Shown here piece by piece: positions 19,844 to 31,028 of a stretch of 64,000 nucleotides of DNA. Origin of the DNA: Hsuehochloa calcarea (lineage: Eukaryota > Streptophyta > Magnoliopsida > Poales > Poaceae); assembly GCA_036346395.1 (NCBI GenBank), contig CM070604.1:30531662-30595661 (forward strand). The letters run 5' to 3'. Position 1 is the first letter of the stretch; every line of letters starts with the position of its first letter. The translations under genes were made by a program, and so were the position numbers. Below the pieces are notes generated by a model. The model saw only the letters and a list, made by a program, of their open reading frames with translations. It did no database searches and was not told the DNA's origin.

Positions 19844-21285
19844 CTTCTTGAATCAATACACCAGCTATTCCAATCCCGCTAGCGTCACATTCAATCTCAA
19901 AAGTCTTACCAAAATCAGGGAGTTGGAGTAGGGGTGCTTGGGTGAGCTTCTCTTTCAACAAGTTGAATGCCTTCTCTTGCGCAGGTCCCCATTAGAAAGG
20001 CACTCCTTTCTTTGTCAATTCATTCAATGGTGCGGCAATGGTGCTGAAATCCCGCACAAAACGCCGATAGAATCCAAAGAAGGCCGTGGAAGCTCGCACT
20101 GTGACACGATGGTCGGTGTCGGCCAGCTTTGGATGGCTACAATCTTTGTCTCATCCACCTCAATTCCCTGTGGTGTCACAACATATCCAAGAAACGCAAC
20201 TCGATCGGTGCAAAAGGTGCACTTTTCGAGGTTACCAAACAAACGTGCGTCTCTCAAAGCATTAAAAACAACACGTATATGATTCAAATGTAGCTCATGT
20301 GACTTGCTATAAATCAAGATATCATCAAAGTAAACCACCACAAATTTTCCAATGAAAGGACGTAAAACCTCGTTCATCAAACGATAAAAGTACTAGGTGC
20401 ATTAGTTAGACCGAAGGCATCACTAACCACTCATATAATCCGAACTTAGTTTTAAAAGCGCTTCCATTCATCTCCTAATTTCATTCTAATCTGTGGTAAC
20501 CACTCCGCAAGTCAATCTTTGTGAAAATAATAGAACCACTCAATTCATCTAGCATGTCGTCTAGCCTTGGGATAGGATGACGATACCTTATAGTAATGTT
20601 ATTAATGGCAAATCTATTACCTTGATTTAAGCGCTGCAATTTATTACGCAAATCACGTTTAAAAGAAGGTGGGACAAATCTGTTACGCATAGCAACCTTT
20701 AAACCATCCCACGTAGTAGGCGCTAATCCTTCGGTGCAAACCCTATTCCACCAAATGATGGCAAAGTTTTTAAATTCACTTGTGGCTTGCCTAACTCTAT
20801 GCACTTCAGGAACTAAGTGAGCATTCAATTTTTGTTCTACCGTCATCTCCCAATCTAGATATATTTCTGCATCATAAGCACCCGCAAAAGATGGTATAGT
20901 GAACTTGACTTTAGCATATGGATCATCATGGGCATTATGTTGTTTGAAAATTGTTACCTCTCATACCTTGACGGTTGAAGTTCGCCGGTTCCGTTGTCGT
21001 GCATCAAAGGCGCCGTGGTCGTGCATCTCATTATCATTATCAAACTCATGGTCATGGGCGCACCATGAGGTTCCACACGACCAACGCTTGGTGGTCGATT
21101 CACCATTCTTTCGAGGCGTGTAGTGAGCGCGCAATACTATCGTTGATTGAACGTTGTAATGTGATCGTGATAGCTTGAAGCTTCCTGTCGATGTCCTCAT
21201 TAACGGTAGTGCGTTGTTCATCCAATAGCGTCATGAGCTCTTCCCTCAAAATACACTCTTGCGCATCCAATCCTTCACCTGACAT
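19844..21285 (-). pseudogene. Gypsy-1 gag fused by deletion to RT, and start of RNase H
   Basis: Minus strand from ATG at 21285 (MSGEGLDAQECILREELMTL, coiled). The gag core (20846 leftwards) reads MTVEQKLNAHLVPEVHRVRQ, FAIIWWNRV, MRNRFVPPSFKRDLRNKLQR. At about 20615 it passes directly into RT: RYRHPIPRLDDMLDELSGS, FTKIDLRSGYH. The nucleocapsid knuckle, the protease and the first part of RT are therefore deleted. The RT palm continues after frame changes with LRPFIGKFVVVYFDDILIYS (catalytic YFDD, 20321-20332) and VAFLGYVVTPQGIEVDE. The start of RNase H lies near 19850-20000 and is cut by the solo LTR. Not functional. Confidence 0.85.
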
Positions 21286-22365
21286 GGTTAGTAGGAGACA
21301 AAAGATAACACAAAGGTATTATCCCTATCACTATTAGGTGGTCGGAGGGTGGAATCACACACTCTCAAGCGTCTTACCAAGCTCTTATGAGTTTCTTACC
21401 AAATTGCAGCAGGTGGTCTGATCGGCGAAGGTGGGATGTACGATCACGGCGGAGGCGAATGCGAGGATCCAATCTGAGGGCCGAAAGTATGTGGAGCTCG
21501 GATAGGCAATGTTTAGTAGCAAGGAATAGCAATAATGAAATCAGATTAACAAAGCTGAATAAAAGTCCACAGTACTCGTCACAGTTGCTTGCCCAAACGC
21601 GTTCCTAGAACTAGCTCAAGCAAACGGAAGGATAGGGTAGATACAAACACAATCGGATCCAAAATCACAAAGCAACTCCTTTTCTTCTTCTTCTTTTTTT
21701 TTGCACTCTTTGCTTTCTTTCTTTTCTCTTTTTTTTTTGGACTGCAAAAACCCAACCTAGGGTTTCCTTTTTTTTTGCGAATGTGACCTTGACTCAAAAC
21801 TCTTCAAAACCCTTTTCTGGGTCTATGGATATATATGGGTCACAAACTTTTTCCGGAGAGCAGGGGTACAAAGGTAATTAAAAGATACTCTCTCTCTCTC
21901 TCTCTCTGAACTTTAGCTATGGAAAAAATTCGACCAGTCGATTATTTTCGACCAGGTGGTGGGGTGTCCGAGAGCAACAAGATAATAAATAGGGTTATCG
22001 GACACGAGTTGTTGGTCGAATCCGACCAGGCGTTCGTTTCCGACCAGGTGGAGAAGCCGAATCCGAGTAGGTGGTCGTATGGGGGTGGTGTTGTGGTCGT
22101 ATTGGGGGGGTGTCTAGATGATCGACACAGCAAAGACTCGATGCTAGAAACTAGATTACGACGACTAGACCAAAGAACAAAGACACCGACGATGGACTCG
22201 AATTCAACAACGCGGCCCGAAAACACAATTGCGAAGCCACAAAGTGGTTTGGACAACGGAATAATTACGATCTAAAATTTTTTGTAGGGCAATTTTCTGG
22301 ACTCTAGGTGATGGAACAAAACTCACAAAAAGGGGATAAACGAAATTACCTAACGGGCAACCTTA
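21286..22365 (-). other. Gypsy-1 5' untranslated region
   Basis: Between the primer site and gag. It holds (CT)n at 21888-21907 next to the 18-nt AAGGTAATTAAAAGATAC shared with CACTA-A (2489-2522), repeated CGACCAGGTGG-like motifs (21930-22130), and a T-rich tract at about 21680-21780. No coding domain recognised. Confidence 0.5.
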
Positions 22366-22377
22366 GCTCTGATACCA
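22366..22377 (-). other. Primer binding site of Gypsy-1
   Basis: GCTCTGATACCA, the inverse of the tRNA-Met site TGGTATCAGAGC, two bases from the right LTR. It proves the minus orientation. Confidence 0.9.
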
Positions 22378-22379
22378 CT

Positions 22380-23321
22380 TGATGAGTCACGGCGGCCCGA
22401 TCTTCCGATAGGTTCGATTTGGTTCGTCGTGAGGACGTTGACGCTTTGAGGCTTCCGACCAATGGATCGTCACCTCGCAATTCGCTACACCCGCGACGCT
22501 GTCGTTATCGACCACGCTTGCACGCGATCGACCTTACCACGAAGGTTATGGTTCCCGCAAGCAATCGAAGCAACTCACAAGAACAAGGTAGATGCAATCA
22601 ATTGTATTGCGGATATGGATGAAGTTTACAAGTGGGGTTCTCAAACCGATAATCGTGAAACCGCAATTGGCGTAATAATCTAAGAAAACCCGCCTCTAAA
22701 TCTGCGGCCATCGTATATATATAGTGGGACGTGAGGAGGTCGACCTAGGGTTGTGCGGCCGTGGGATGAGGCGTACACAACCTCGACTCGATCTCGCCAC
22801 GCTTACAAAGTCTTATTAGTTTCCAAACGGTGACGCAAAGACCTTGTGTCGCGTATTTCGGTCGAAGATCTAGTCGAGGATCGGTCCTAGGGTGGTCTTG
22901 AGGAGTCCATGCTATCTTTGGTCATAGATTGTGTCCAACGAGTACTTGTGCTCGCCTCTCAGTCGTAGAGTGATCCCAACGAGTCATCCGGTCGTAGGCC
23001 TTCTTGAAGTGGTCGAGGTCTTGCGGGCGTCGTGGACCTTCTTGAACCGGTCGTAGGCCTTCTTGAAGTGGTCGTAGACCTTCTTGAACTGGTCGTAGGC
23101 CTTCTTGAAGTGGTCGTAATCCTAGATTTCTGAGTACAAGTAAATCATGTCCATTAGGCAGCATCATAGAGTTCTCAAATAATACACTCAGCCCTAGAAA
23201 CGATTTTACCTGATAGATTAAGTCACGTGCTCTAGCTCTTGTCATAGGACCTTGTATTCCAACACCCAAATCTGGAAGGTCTTGTGTAGTACGTGTATCC
23301 GAAGGAGGGATGTCCTCATCA
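22380..23321 (-). repeat. 5' LTR of Gypsy-1 (right copy)
   Basis: 942 bp, about 96 percent like the left copy over the part compared by eye. It carries the same GGTCGTA 21-bp array at about 22990-23115. Confidence 0.93.
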
Positions 23322-24300
23322 GCGACGGTATGTCATGTCTTCTTGTGGGAGTGTATGTCGACGACTTGATCATCACAAGAGCGGATCTGCAGGAGCTTAC
23401 AAGCTTCAAGGAGGAAATGAAGAGCTTGTTCAAAATAAGTGATCTGGGCTTGCTCAGTTTCTACCTCAGCATAGAAGTACACCAGACTGTTGTCTATATC
23501 ACGCTAAACCAAGCGGAGCCTCGAAGACTCTCGAGAAGAGCGGTATGTCAGACTGCAATCCATGCCACGTTCTAATGGAGGTCAGGTTCAAGCTGAGCAA
23601 GGTGAGTTCAGCTCCTCTTACTGACGCCACGGTATACAGGAGCATCGTTGGGAGTCTACGGTACTTGGTGCATACACGACCTGACATCGCGTACTCAGTT
23701 GGGTATGTGAGTCGCTTCATGGAAACACCAACCACCGAGCACTTGGCAGCAGTCAAACACATCCTCTGGTACATTGCTGGTAGTCGAAACTATGATTGTC
23801 GCTATGCATGGAAGATGGTGGAGTCACATCTGGTTGGCTATAGCGATAGAGACATGGCCGGTGATGTCGATGACCGCAACAGCACCACCGGTGTGTTGTT
23901 TTTCTTCGACGGCCGTCTTGTTAGCTGGTAGTCCCAAAAACAGAAGGTCGCAGCACTGTTCTCTTGTGAGGGCGGATACATTGCTGCGACGACAGTGGTG
24001 TGTCAAGGCATCTGGCTCTCCCGCTTGCTTGGTGAGCTGAACAATGAAGAAGCTGGCAGCGTCGTGCTCAGGGTGGACAATAAGTCTGCTATCTCCCTCA
24101 GCAAGAATCTGGTCTTTCATGATCGAAGCAAGCATATCGACACTCGATATCATTTTCTTCGGGAGTACGTCGAGAACAACAAAATTGAGGTGGTGTACAT
24201 TGGCACCAAAGAATAGCTCGCGGACATCTTGACTAAGCCACTTGGACGCATCAAGTTCCAAGAATTATGTGTGAAGATTGGCATAGTCAAGATCGGTTAA
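23322..24300 (+). pseudogene. Copia-1 reverse transcriptase, C-terminal part, and RNase H
   Basis: Resumes after the Gypsy-1 insertion with GMSCLLVGVYVDDLIITRAD (catalytic YVDD). SDLGLLSFYLSIEVHQ follows, then a frame change and the connection region SIVGSLRYLVHTRPDIAYSV and GYVSRFMETPTTEHLAAVK. The RNase H part reads DRDMAGDVDDRNSTTGVLFF, a stop (TAG) after LVSW, SQKQKVAALFSCEGGYIAA, VVLRVDNKSAISLSKN, HDRSKHIDTRYHFLRE, and a second stop before LADILTKPLGRIKF. It ends at TAA 24298-24300, just before the polypurine tract AAGATTAGGGAG. Several stops and shifts make it dead. Family role: cDNA synthesis in virus-like particles. Confidence 0.9.
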
Positions 24301-24323
24301 GTACACAAAGATTAGGGAGTGAT

Positions 24324-24593
24324 TGTTAAGTAATCTTTGCTTCCTATTTCCTTTTGATGTTTACCGAGTCCAGAACTGCTTCGTATGAAGTCTTGTCCGA
24401 GTAGTTTTGTAGTAGAAACCGTATTAAGCGATAGTCCGTATTGCAGTCTTTTTTTTAACCTTTATAAGGGGCAGATAGCCTGAGTTTTTTTTGTATCCAG
24501 AAGACAAGCAATAAAATATCAGAGTACAGTAGTTTGAGAGCAGTGAAATGTGAAATCAACTAGTGGGCTGTTTTTGCTTTGTATCGGCTAACA
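24324..24593 (+). repeat. 3' LTR of Copia-1
   Basis: 270 bp, same length as the 5' LTR, followed by the TAGCC duplication. Preceded by the polypurine tract at about 24308-24320. Confidence 0.93.
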
Positions 24594-24598
24594 TAGCC

Positions 24599-24880
24599 CA
24601 CCGTATACCCGTTTGAACAGTATAGGAAGTCTCGAGTTCCAAAGTTACATGTTCTTATGAGTGCGACTGGGCCGCGTGCATTAGGCTGGCCTCGCGTGCA
24701 GGAGCAGGGAAGCTGGTCCGTTGGCTCTGTGTAGCGGCTGTGGCGGCGAAGCTCGTTCTTCGTTCGTGGAACGGAGGGATGGTGGCGTGAGAAGCTCAGG
24801 CTCAAGTCTCCATTCCTGCTCTGGTTGCGGGCGATTGATAGATCTGCTAAGTCTATTTTTAGTTGTCCTAGGTGGGTGAC
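24599..24880. other. Spacer between Copia-1 and Gypsy-2
   Basis: About 280 bp of older DNA left between two insertions. It was once continuous with the bHLH 3' flank at 10836. No gene recognised; the minus strand has short Arg/Pro-rich frames only. Confidence 0.4.
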
Positions 24881-26189
24881 TGTAACACCCCGTTTTTAGT
24901 ATATGAATAGTATTTTTAGTTTGCCAATTTGATTTCAAAGTTAAATTTCAAAAATATTTCAAATCCAAATCTTAGTTTGAAATTTCTCCCTAACCTTTTT
25001 TGGGCCCTAGCCCATTCCCTTTCTTCCTCTGGCCTTCCCCGGCCCTTGCCTCCAAGTGGCGCCCAGAGAGCGCACGCCCGCACCAGAGCGTGCTCTGGAG
25101 TGCGCCGCATGCCCGCATGGTGCCCTTGCTGCGTCATCGCACATCACTGCTCCCTCTTTCCCCGTTGCATCCCCCCGCCCCTGCCTTCCCCTGGCCACTC
25201 CCCTTGCCACTCGGTGCGCACAAGCTCCGCGTTGCACACGCACTCCGTAGCTTGCGCCGCCGCATGCGCCCAACTCCATCCCCATGCCTTCCCCAAGGTT
25301 CTTCTCCCTCCGCCATCTGGGTATAAGAGAAGCCCCAGTGCATTCCCCCTTGCCATTGCTCTCCTCCCCACCATTTCTTCTTTGTTGCCGAGCAACGCCG
25401 GAGCCAAGCTCCACTGCCGCTATGCGCCCCCGCCGTCTGTTTGCCGCCTTCGGTGAGTTAATCACCACGCTGACCCGTCACCATGCGCCACAAACCCCCC
25501 TCTACTCTTCCCCCACCTCCCCTCCTCTTCTCCGCCGCCGAGGAGCACCGCCGCCCCCACCCCTTCTTCTCTACCCCGACCGTCGTCGCCATGCCACCTC
25601 GGCCACCCCCAAGTTCCCCCGATCCCACCTCTAGCCTCCCCACCCCTGGGCGTACCCCGTGCGCGCACCATCTCTCTCCCTGCACCACCTACTCGCCGGT
25701 GTCGCATGAGCCCGTGGTGCCGCCGCTGCGCCCTCGTAGACATCTAGTCGCTCCGAAGAAGCTCCCGCCGTGCCACCTCCGTCACTAGGAGAAGATCCCC
25801 TGGAGCTAAGGAAGCTTTCCCCCCAGGCAGATTTGCTTTTGGTCTATACCTGTCACCGGAATCGCCGTTCTTCTTCGTCTCTGACCGCAAGCTTCCCCGC
25901 CATCATTCACCGTCCACCGACCTCCTCCGGCCTCTCTCTCGGTCTTGGTGAGCTCCCCATGCCCTGTTCTCCCTTATGCCCCCTTGCTCCTACACAGAGC
26001 GCTGCTGGACCACCGGTTCGCCGCACACTTGTGGCGGCGCCGCCGCATGCCTCCACCGTGTCGTCGCTCCACTAAGCCGCCCGCCCCACCTTCGGTACCC
26101 CCGTGGCTGCTGTCCCCTTGGTGACCCATTTGTGACCTTTGCCGACGCCGCTGCACCTTCCTCTGCCGGCGGCGAGCCGGGGCCGCAAG

Positions 26190-27815
26190 TGTTGGAAATA
26201 TGCCCTAGAGGCAATCATAGAGATGATGATATTTCATTATGTTCATGATTTTGATAATATGTTATCGTGTTCCTTGAATGAATCATTTGTTATAGATCAA
26301 TAAGTATGTGACTTGTTGGTAGAACTCTTTAACTTATATGATGTCATTCTAAATATATCCCTGGTCGGAGGTCACTGGTCGGAACACCAGTGACTCAATG
26401 ACTAGCACACGTATTGATTGATGACCTTGTTTCACCGGTCATGGATATAGGGATATCGAATCAATAATGTGAGCTCATGCTAGAGAACATAGGGCTGGAT
26501 AGACCCATCATGGAGACACTATTGAGATTATTATGAATCTTCGTGTCATTAGTTGGTCTCAAGTAATGATGATGTATAATCCTTAGACTTGAGATCAGTA
26601 TGATTCCCTACATGTGTAATAGCAATCTTAGGGGTTGCCAAACGCTACTCGTAACTGGGTAGTTATAAAGGTAGCTTTCGTGTATGCTATGAAACACGCG
26701 GAGGGATGTGACTGGTCGAGATGGGATTTGCCCCTCCTTGCATAACAGGAGAGATGTCTCTGGACCCCTCGTGGTGAATGGATAAAGAAAGTGCATGGCC
26801 ATGCCACTAGTGGTCGAAGTGTCGACCACATGAAGTTATCCGACACTCGATCGAGAAAGTATTGAATAGTCCATGGATGACCATCTCACCTGGAGTTCAA
26901 CCAGACATCGTGAGGCAAAGGGAGAATGCATGAGTAGGGCGCTTAGTTCGATCAGTTACGGGCTAGTCGTATGGAGATACGATCTGGTCGTAGATTGATC
27001 GAACATAATCACAGAATGGTAAGAACCTGGTCGTAAGGAGTTACGAACTGGTCGTGACCAATTACAACCTAGTCGTATAGAGATACGAACTGGTCGTAAG
27101 TGATGAGGACCTGATCATAGATCATATTACATCAAGGTTCGTCCGATATTTTCTATGTGTATTTGGGAATCGTTATGTGCTGCTAGGTACCGCTAACGAC
27201 TAGTGATCGAAAAAGAGTTTCCGAGTCATAACCGATTACACATGAACCTGTGGGGTCGCACACTTAAAGGGTTGGGATCTGTTTTGGATGGTGATCCAAA
27301 TTCGTATAGGCCACGAGTGTCTAATGGGCCTCAGGTTCGAGACCCATCATGGATGCCTATATAAAGAGGGGCAGTGGCATAGGGTTCGTCAGAGAAAGAT
27401 CTTTGAAAGAACTCCCGAAACCCTAATAGCCACGCCTTCTCAACCACGCTGCCGGTGCTAGCACCCCAGCGCGTGGTGATCCTGCCCCGTACGTGTGGAT
27501 ACCTTAGAGGTGTTGTTGCGAAGCATCAACACTAGGACGATCCGTGACTTGTGTTGATCACCGGGGTCGGAGGAGAAGTCGCGTGGTGAGTACGACCACT
27601 CGAAGAAGCAGACGCGTGGCGAGTACGACCACTCGAAGGAGGAGACGCGTCGTGAGTACGACTACGACTGCATCAACTCGCTACAACGACTCTACTTCCG
27701 CTACGAGTCAGCGCATCTAGCGATAATCTCGTGATCTATTTCTAGCGGTGGTTCCCTGGTTGCGCGGTAAAATTTTGTTTGTGCTATCGTAGCCTTGCCG
27801 CGTTCCCCAGCAACA
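26190..27815 (+). mobile_element. Solo LTR of an Angela/BARE1/RIRE1-like Copia
   Basis: Begins TGTTGGAAATATGCCCTAGA and ends CCCCAGCAACA, about 1.63 kb. The opening is the well-known start of Angela/BARE1-type LTRs in grasses. The inverse copy at 36794-38429 supports both ends. Inside are phased GGTCGTA/TACGAAC units of about 21 bp (26965-27110) and a GAGTACGACCACTCGAAG array (27585-27665). Flanking five bases (GCAAG and AGCGC) do not match, so it may be a product of recombination between elements. Confidence 0.8.
26965..27110 (+). repeat. 21-bp phased GGTCGTA array in the Copia LTR
   Basis: Units such as ACTGGTCGTGACCAATTACAA and CCTAGTCGTATAGAGATACGA follow one another at 21-22 bp. The core GGTCGTA is the same as in the unrelated Gypsy-1 LTR minisatellite. 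Confidence 0.65.
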
Positions 27816-30213
27816 AGCGCCTGTAGCCTGCCACCTGCCTTGTCTGAGCCTCAGACAAGCACTGTAGTAGTACATTAAACCACCATAATCTCTGTCATTA
27901 GGGTTAGCTGTAATTAAAGCATGGTTTAATTGTGGCTCTGTCCAAATGACGTGTGGTCTAAGAGATCATTTGATGAAGCTAATTAATTTGTTTTCACTGA
28001 TGATTCTACGACGAGTGGGCCCAATGCACAGTCCAAGTCCCATGCACCCATGAACCCGTGCACATGGACTCGGTCCACGCATTGTGGCCGTGAGCGAAGT
28101 CCTTATGCGCCGGACCCCACTCGTCAGAGACACAATTTCTCTCTCCCTTCTTATTTTCTATGATTTATTCCAAAAGCAAACTTCTGAAGGCCTGATCTCC
28201 TTCGTTCTAACACCGATTTTAGTGAAATTTGTTTTTTAATTTGTCTAAATTCAAGATCTTGCTAATGACAGTGGTCTTGTTTATTTTGGAGTTCATTTGA
28301 TATTTCTCTTGTATTTATTTATTTTTGTTGTCTATTGTTTCTTTTTCTGGTGCGATCGTCTGAATAGAGTTCGAGAACACGGAAGTGCTTCAGTTCGATC
28401 AAGCCCAAGACGATCAAGACCCTCTTGCCTTATATCCATGCAAGTCAATACTTTGATCATATTGAATCTACATTTTATGCAAATGACATTCCTTTTAAAA
28501 TATCCAATTGCATGCTTTAATTCCCGTATGCAAATGTATATCAAATGGTCGTAAGGTAGTTAAATATCAACTTGACAATTAAATAATAATATACCATCAT
28601 TGACAATTGAAATATTTAATCCTTGTCACCCTAGTAATTATGTGGTAACTATACTAGCTATAGGTTGTACTTAAGCGACATGCTAGCCTTGCTTAAGTAT
28701 CGGGTTATTTATTTACCCCAACTATCATCTTTAAAATCATAAACTTGTTTTGGGCAGTTATTGTGGGTAAATGACTGAAATGTTGAGGCAATCTAATTTT
28801 TATTTCTCAAAAACCCTAAATAACTTGGTGCTACAACATCTGGGCAGATGGTATGATGGTGGTGGGTGCTGATGTAGCCCAAGGAAATATTGGTATGTGG
28901 TATGAACCACCGAGATAACGCTAATGACTTAATCCTGTGATGGCCTTCCAATGTAAAACAGTACAACCACAAGTTTATAATAGTGTCGACCTGGCTAAAT
29001 AATTTGTGTCCATCAGTACGCGTTGCACCAGGTAGATGACTCGCGACACCGCAGGCCTTCGTGGCTACGGGTTGGGGTGCACCTTACGCCTCTGGGTGGG
29101 CGTAAGTCGTGAGGCGCAGAGGGGGTTTGGGTAAGGGTTGACGCAGGTGTTGGAGCGTAACCCTTCTCAGGTCAAACCTTAGCGGGTGTAACTAATACTG
29201 GGGGATGCATTGTAAAGATCTTGTGGTAATCTCCACTTGATTCACATGTCTAAGGAAACATGAGTAGATATCAAGACGATTATGTCTTGTGGGTAAAGAT
29301 GTACAACCTATACAAAGTATAAACTGCTCGAATAACCGTGTCCACGATCAAGGGCAGGCATGAGAGCTTACAAGATTTAGTTTTATTTATAAAACTTTAT
29401 GGGTGGGATGAAAACTCGTCGGGCCATTGTGACTCTGGATTTGGATTTTTCCTGTGTAGTCTTACCCAGTGTTGTTAATAGGTGGATGTAACCTTAATAA
29501 AAAAATAAGCATAAGGTGGAGGTAACCTCTGCTATTATAAATATTGCACAATTAAGCTCTTTAATAAAATGTGATTTGGTTAAAATTCTAAGTGAGTAGA
29601 ATTTCTACATATGATATTTGAAAATGTTGCTTTAGCAAATAAAAGAACTCAAGCCATCCTTGATAAAGCCTTGCCTGTACAAATATTGCATTGTGTATTG
29701 GCTCGTGAGTACGGAAGTTGCGGTCACCCTCGCTCTCTCCCCCAAAACCCTTCAGAGTTCGTGGATTAAGATCACTATGCATACTACGAGGATCCAAACG
29801 TTGAGGGCCATGGAGATGATGAAGCGTAGTTTAGTCTATAGTTGCTCTAGTTTTGCCTCAGTCTAGCCGACTCAGTCGGTACTCGTGTACTACCAATATT
29901 ACACAGGTCTCTGGATAATATTGGTCATACATTTGTTTCTCTATCGCTTGCCTATGACGAGATGTACTCTACCCCTTTTGCTTCTGCTATCGCTTCTGCT
30001 TTTATATAATGTAATTATTTGGCCTTGTTCGGCCCTACTGTAAAACTTGATCCGACGCGGTCTTTGTAAACTTTGATATTGTTTAATTAATGTATGGTTT
30101 GGTATATGTTATGTATAAAATAATTCAGTGATGTATTCTGTGAGCGCTATCAACTAATCCCAGGAATAGAGCAATATTATTCACATAATTGCAAAATCCT
30201 GGTCCAACAGAGT

Positions 30214-30225
30214 TGGTATCAGAGC
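30214..30225 (+). other. Primer binding site of Gypsy-2
   Basis: TGGTATCAGAGC four bases after the LTR end at 30209. Confidence 0.85.
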
Positions 30226-30292
30226 ATACGACTGTAGAGTGTTAGTTAGACTGGTCGTGCCTAAGGACTGGAATCTTATTTACAAAAAACTA

Positions 30293-30368
30293 AGAAAAGC
30301 ATTTGCCCAAATATAGCATACTTATTGCTATAAGAAAAGCATTTGCCCAAATATAGCATACTTATTAC
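30293..30368 (+). repeat. Short tandem duplication in the Gypsy-2 leader
   Basis: AGAAAAGCATTTGCCCAAAT with ATAGCATACTTATT occurs twice in a row (about 30293-30326 and 30331-30364). Confidence 0.8.
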
Positions 30369-30459
30369 TCTCACTCATCACTCTTAGCTCTTTACTTACA
30401 TGCACTTCACTTGAGTTTGTTCCTTGTTGCTGACTCACTCTTGTTTTTGAAACTGTATA

Positions 30460-31028
30460 TGGCCAGCTTGTCTGCCGATTCCTCGTGGTACTTATTCTCT
30501 CATGGAGAGGACTTTGACGAGTTTGTGGATATCCTCTGCCAGCTCATGCAGTACCTGAAGTACCATTGCTCGCCCATCTTTAGGGGTCAGATGACTCAGA
30601 TCCTTGACAGGGAGTCATGGACGATGGAGGTGTTCCTCTATGCAAGGGAAGGAGAGTTCATCTCCCACACCTTCAAAGCCAAGCAGCCCTGGAGCCGTTC
30701 CGTAGACACCGTCCAGACGTCGTGCGTTTCACCGTAACTCGCTTGTGCCAAATGCATGAGGACCTTCTGCTTAGGTCATCCTTCTGTTTCTACCCGACTC
30801 TCCAGGAGGGAGAGAACTACCTCGAGACCTTCGACGTCAAGGAGGACAACCCGCACTTGATGCACCAGGTCCAGCCCACGTAGGCCCAGTCAGTTACCCT
30901 CACCAATGCAGTGGATGAGATCAGACAGCTCAGAACGCTTCTCACCAGCAGCTACGCTCACTCCGACACCCTCCTTGACTAGATCATTAGGTGTGAGATA
31001 GTTCTCGATGATGCGGAGCAAGAGCGAG
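30460..31028 (+). pseudogene. Gypsy-2 internal ORF remnant
   Basis: A frame from MASLSADSSWYLFS runs to a TAA at about 30737. The sense then continues in another frame with TRLCQMHEDLLLRSSFCFYP, KEDNPHLMHQVQPT, a stop, and VDEIRQLRTLLTSSYAHSDT then LLD, with further stops. The phrases 'EDNPHL.HQ' and 'VDEIRxLRTxLxSSYAHSDTL' are ones I associate with poorly characterised ORFs of large grass LTR elements, with a C-terminal coiled coil. I do not recognise a classical gag zinc knuckle. It stops abruptly at about 31028, where Copia LTR sequence begins. Confidence 0.45.

Larger units (their letters stand above)
13287..23321 (-). mobile_element. Gypsy-1, minus-strand LTR retrotransposon nested in Copia-1 RT
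   Basis: LTRs of about 945 bp (TGATGAGTCACGG..GTCCTCATCA) bound 10,035 bp. GCGAC is duplicated on both sides (13282-13286 and 23322-23326). The primer site next to the right LTR reads GCTCTGATACCA, so transcription runs right to left: the 5' LTR is 22380-23321 and the 3' LTR 13287-14232. Interior order on the minus strand is gag, RT, RNase H, integrase, which is the Ty3/Gypsy order. It carries its own nested 4-kb solo LTR at 15803-19838 inside RNase H. Over about 290 bp of LTR I count about 12 differences, so it is younger than its Copia host. Confidence 0.95.
10837..24593 (+). mobile_element. Copia-1, LTR retrotransposon split by nested insertions
   Basis: Two 270-bp LTRs (10837-11106 and 24324-24593) with ends TGTTAAG..GGCTAACA are flanked by TAGCC on both sides (10832-10836 and 24594-24598), so this is one insertion. 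By eye the LTRs differ at about 25 of 270 positions. The interior carries gag, a protease start, RT and RNase H. The integrase and the rest of the protease are deleted (junction near 12360). The RT is split at 13286/23322 by a 10-kb Gypsy element with its own target duplication. Without the nested DNA, Copia-1 would be about 3.7 kb, shorter than a full Copia because of the integrase deletion. Confidence 0.95.
24881..30209 (+). repeat. 5' LTR of Gypsy-2, interrupted by a Copia solo LTR
   Basis: TGTAACACCCC to GGTCCAACA. Blocks shared with 45726-50475 include TTTTAGTTTGCCAAT, CCTCTGGCCTTCCCCGGCCC, TCATTAGGGTTAGCTGTAAT and TGTGGTAATCTCC. The GC-rich part (25000-26190) gives many long open frames on both strands with no domain; they are composition artefacts. 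The Copia solo LTR at 26190-27815 interrupts it. Confidence 0.75.

Noticed and set aside
24929..26156. Several open frames over 100 codons on both strands.
   Set aside because: GC-rich Pro/Arg/Ser composition inside a Gypsy LTR; overlapping frames on both strands; the LTR copy at 45774-46566 has different frames; no domain.
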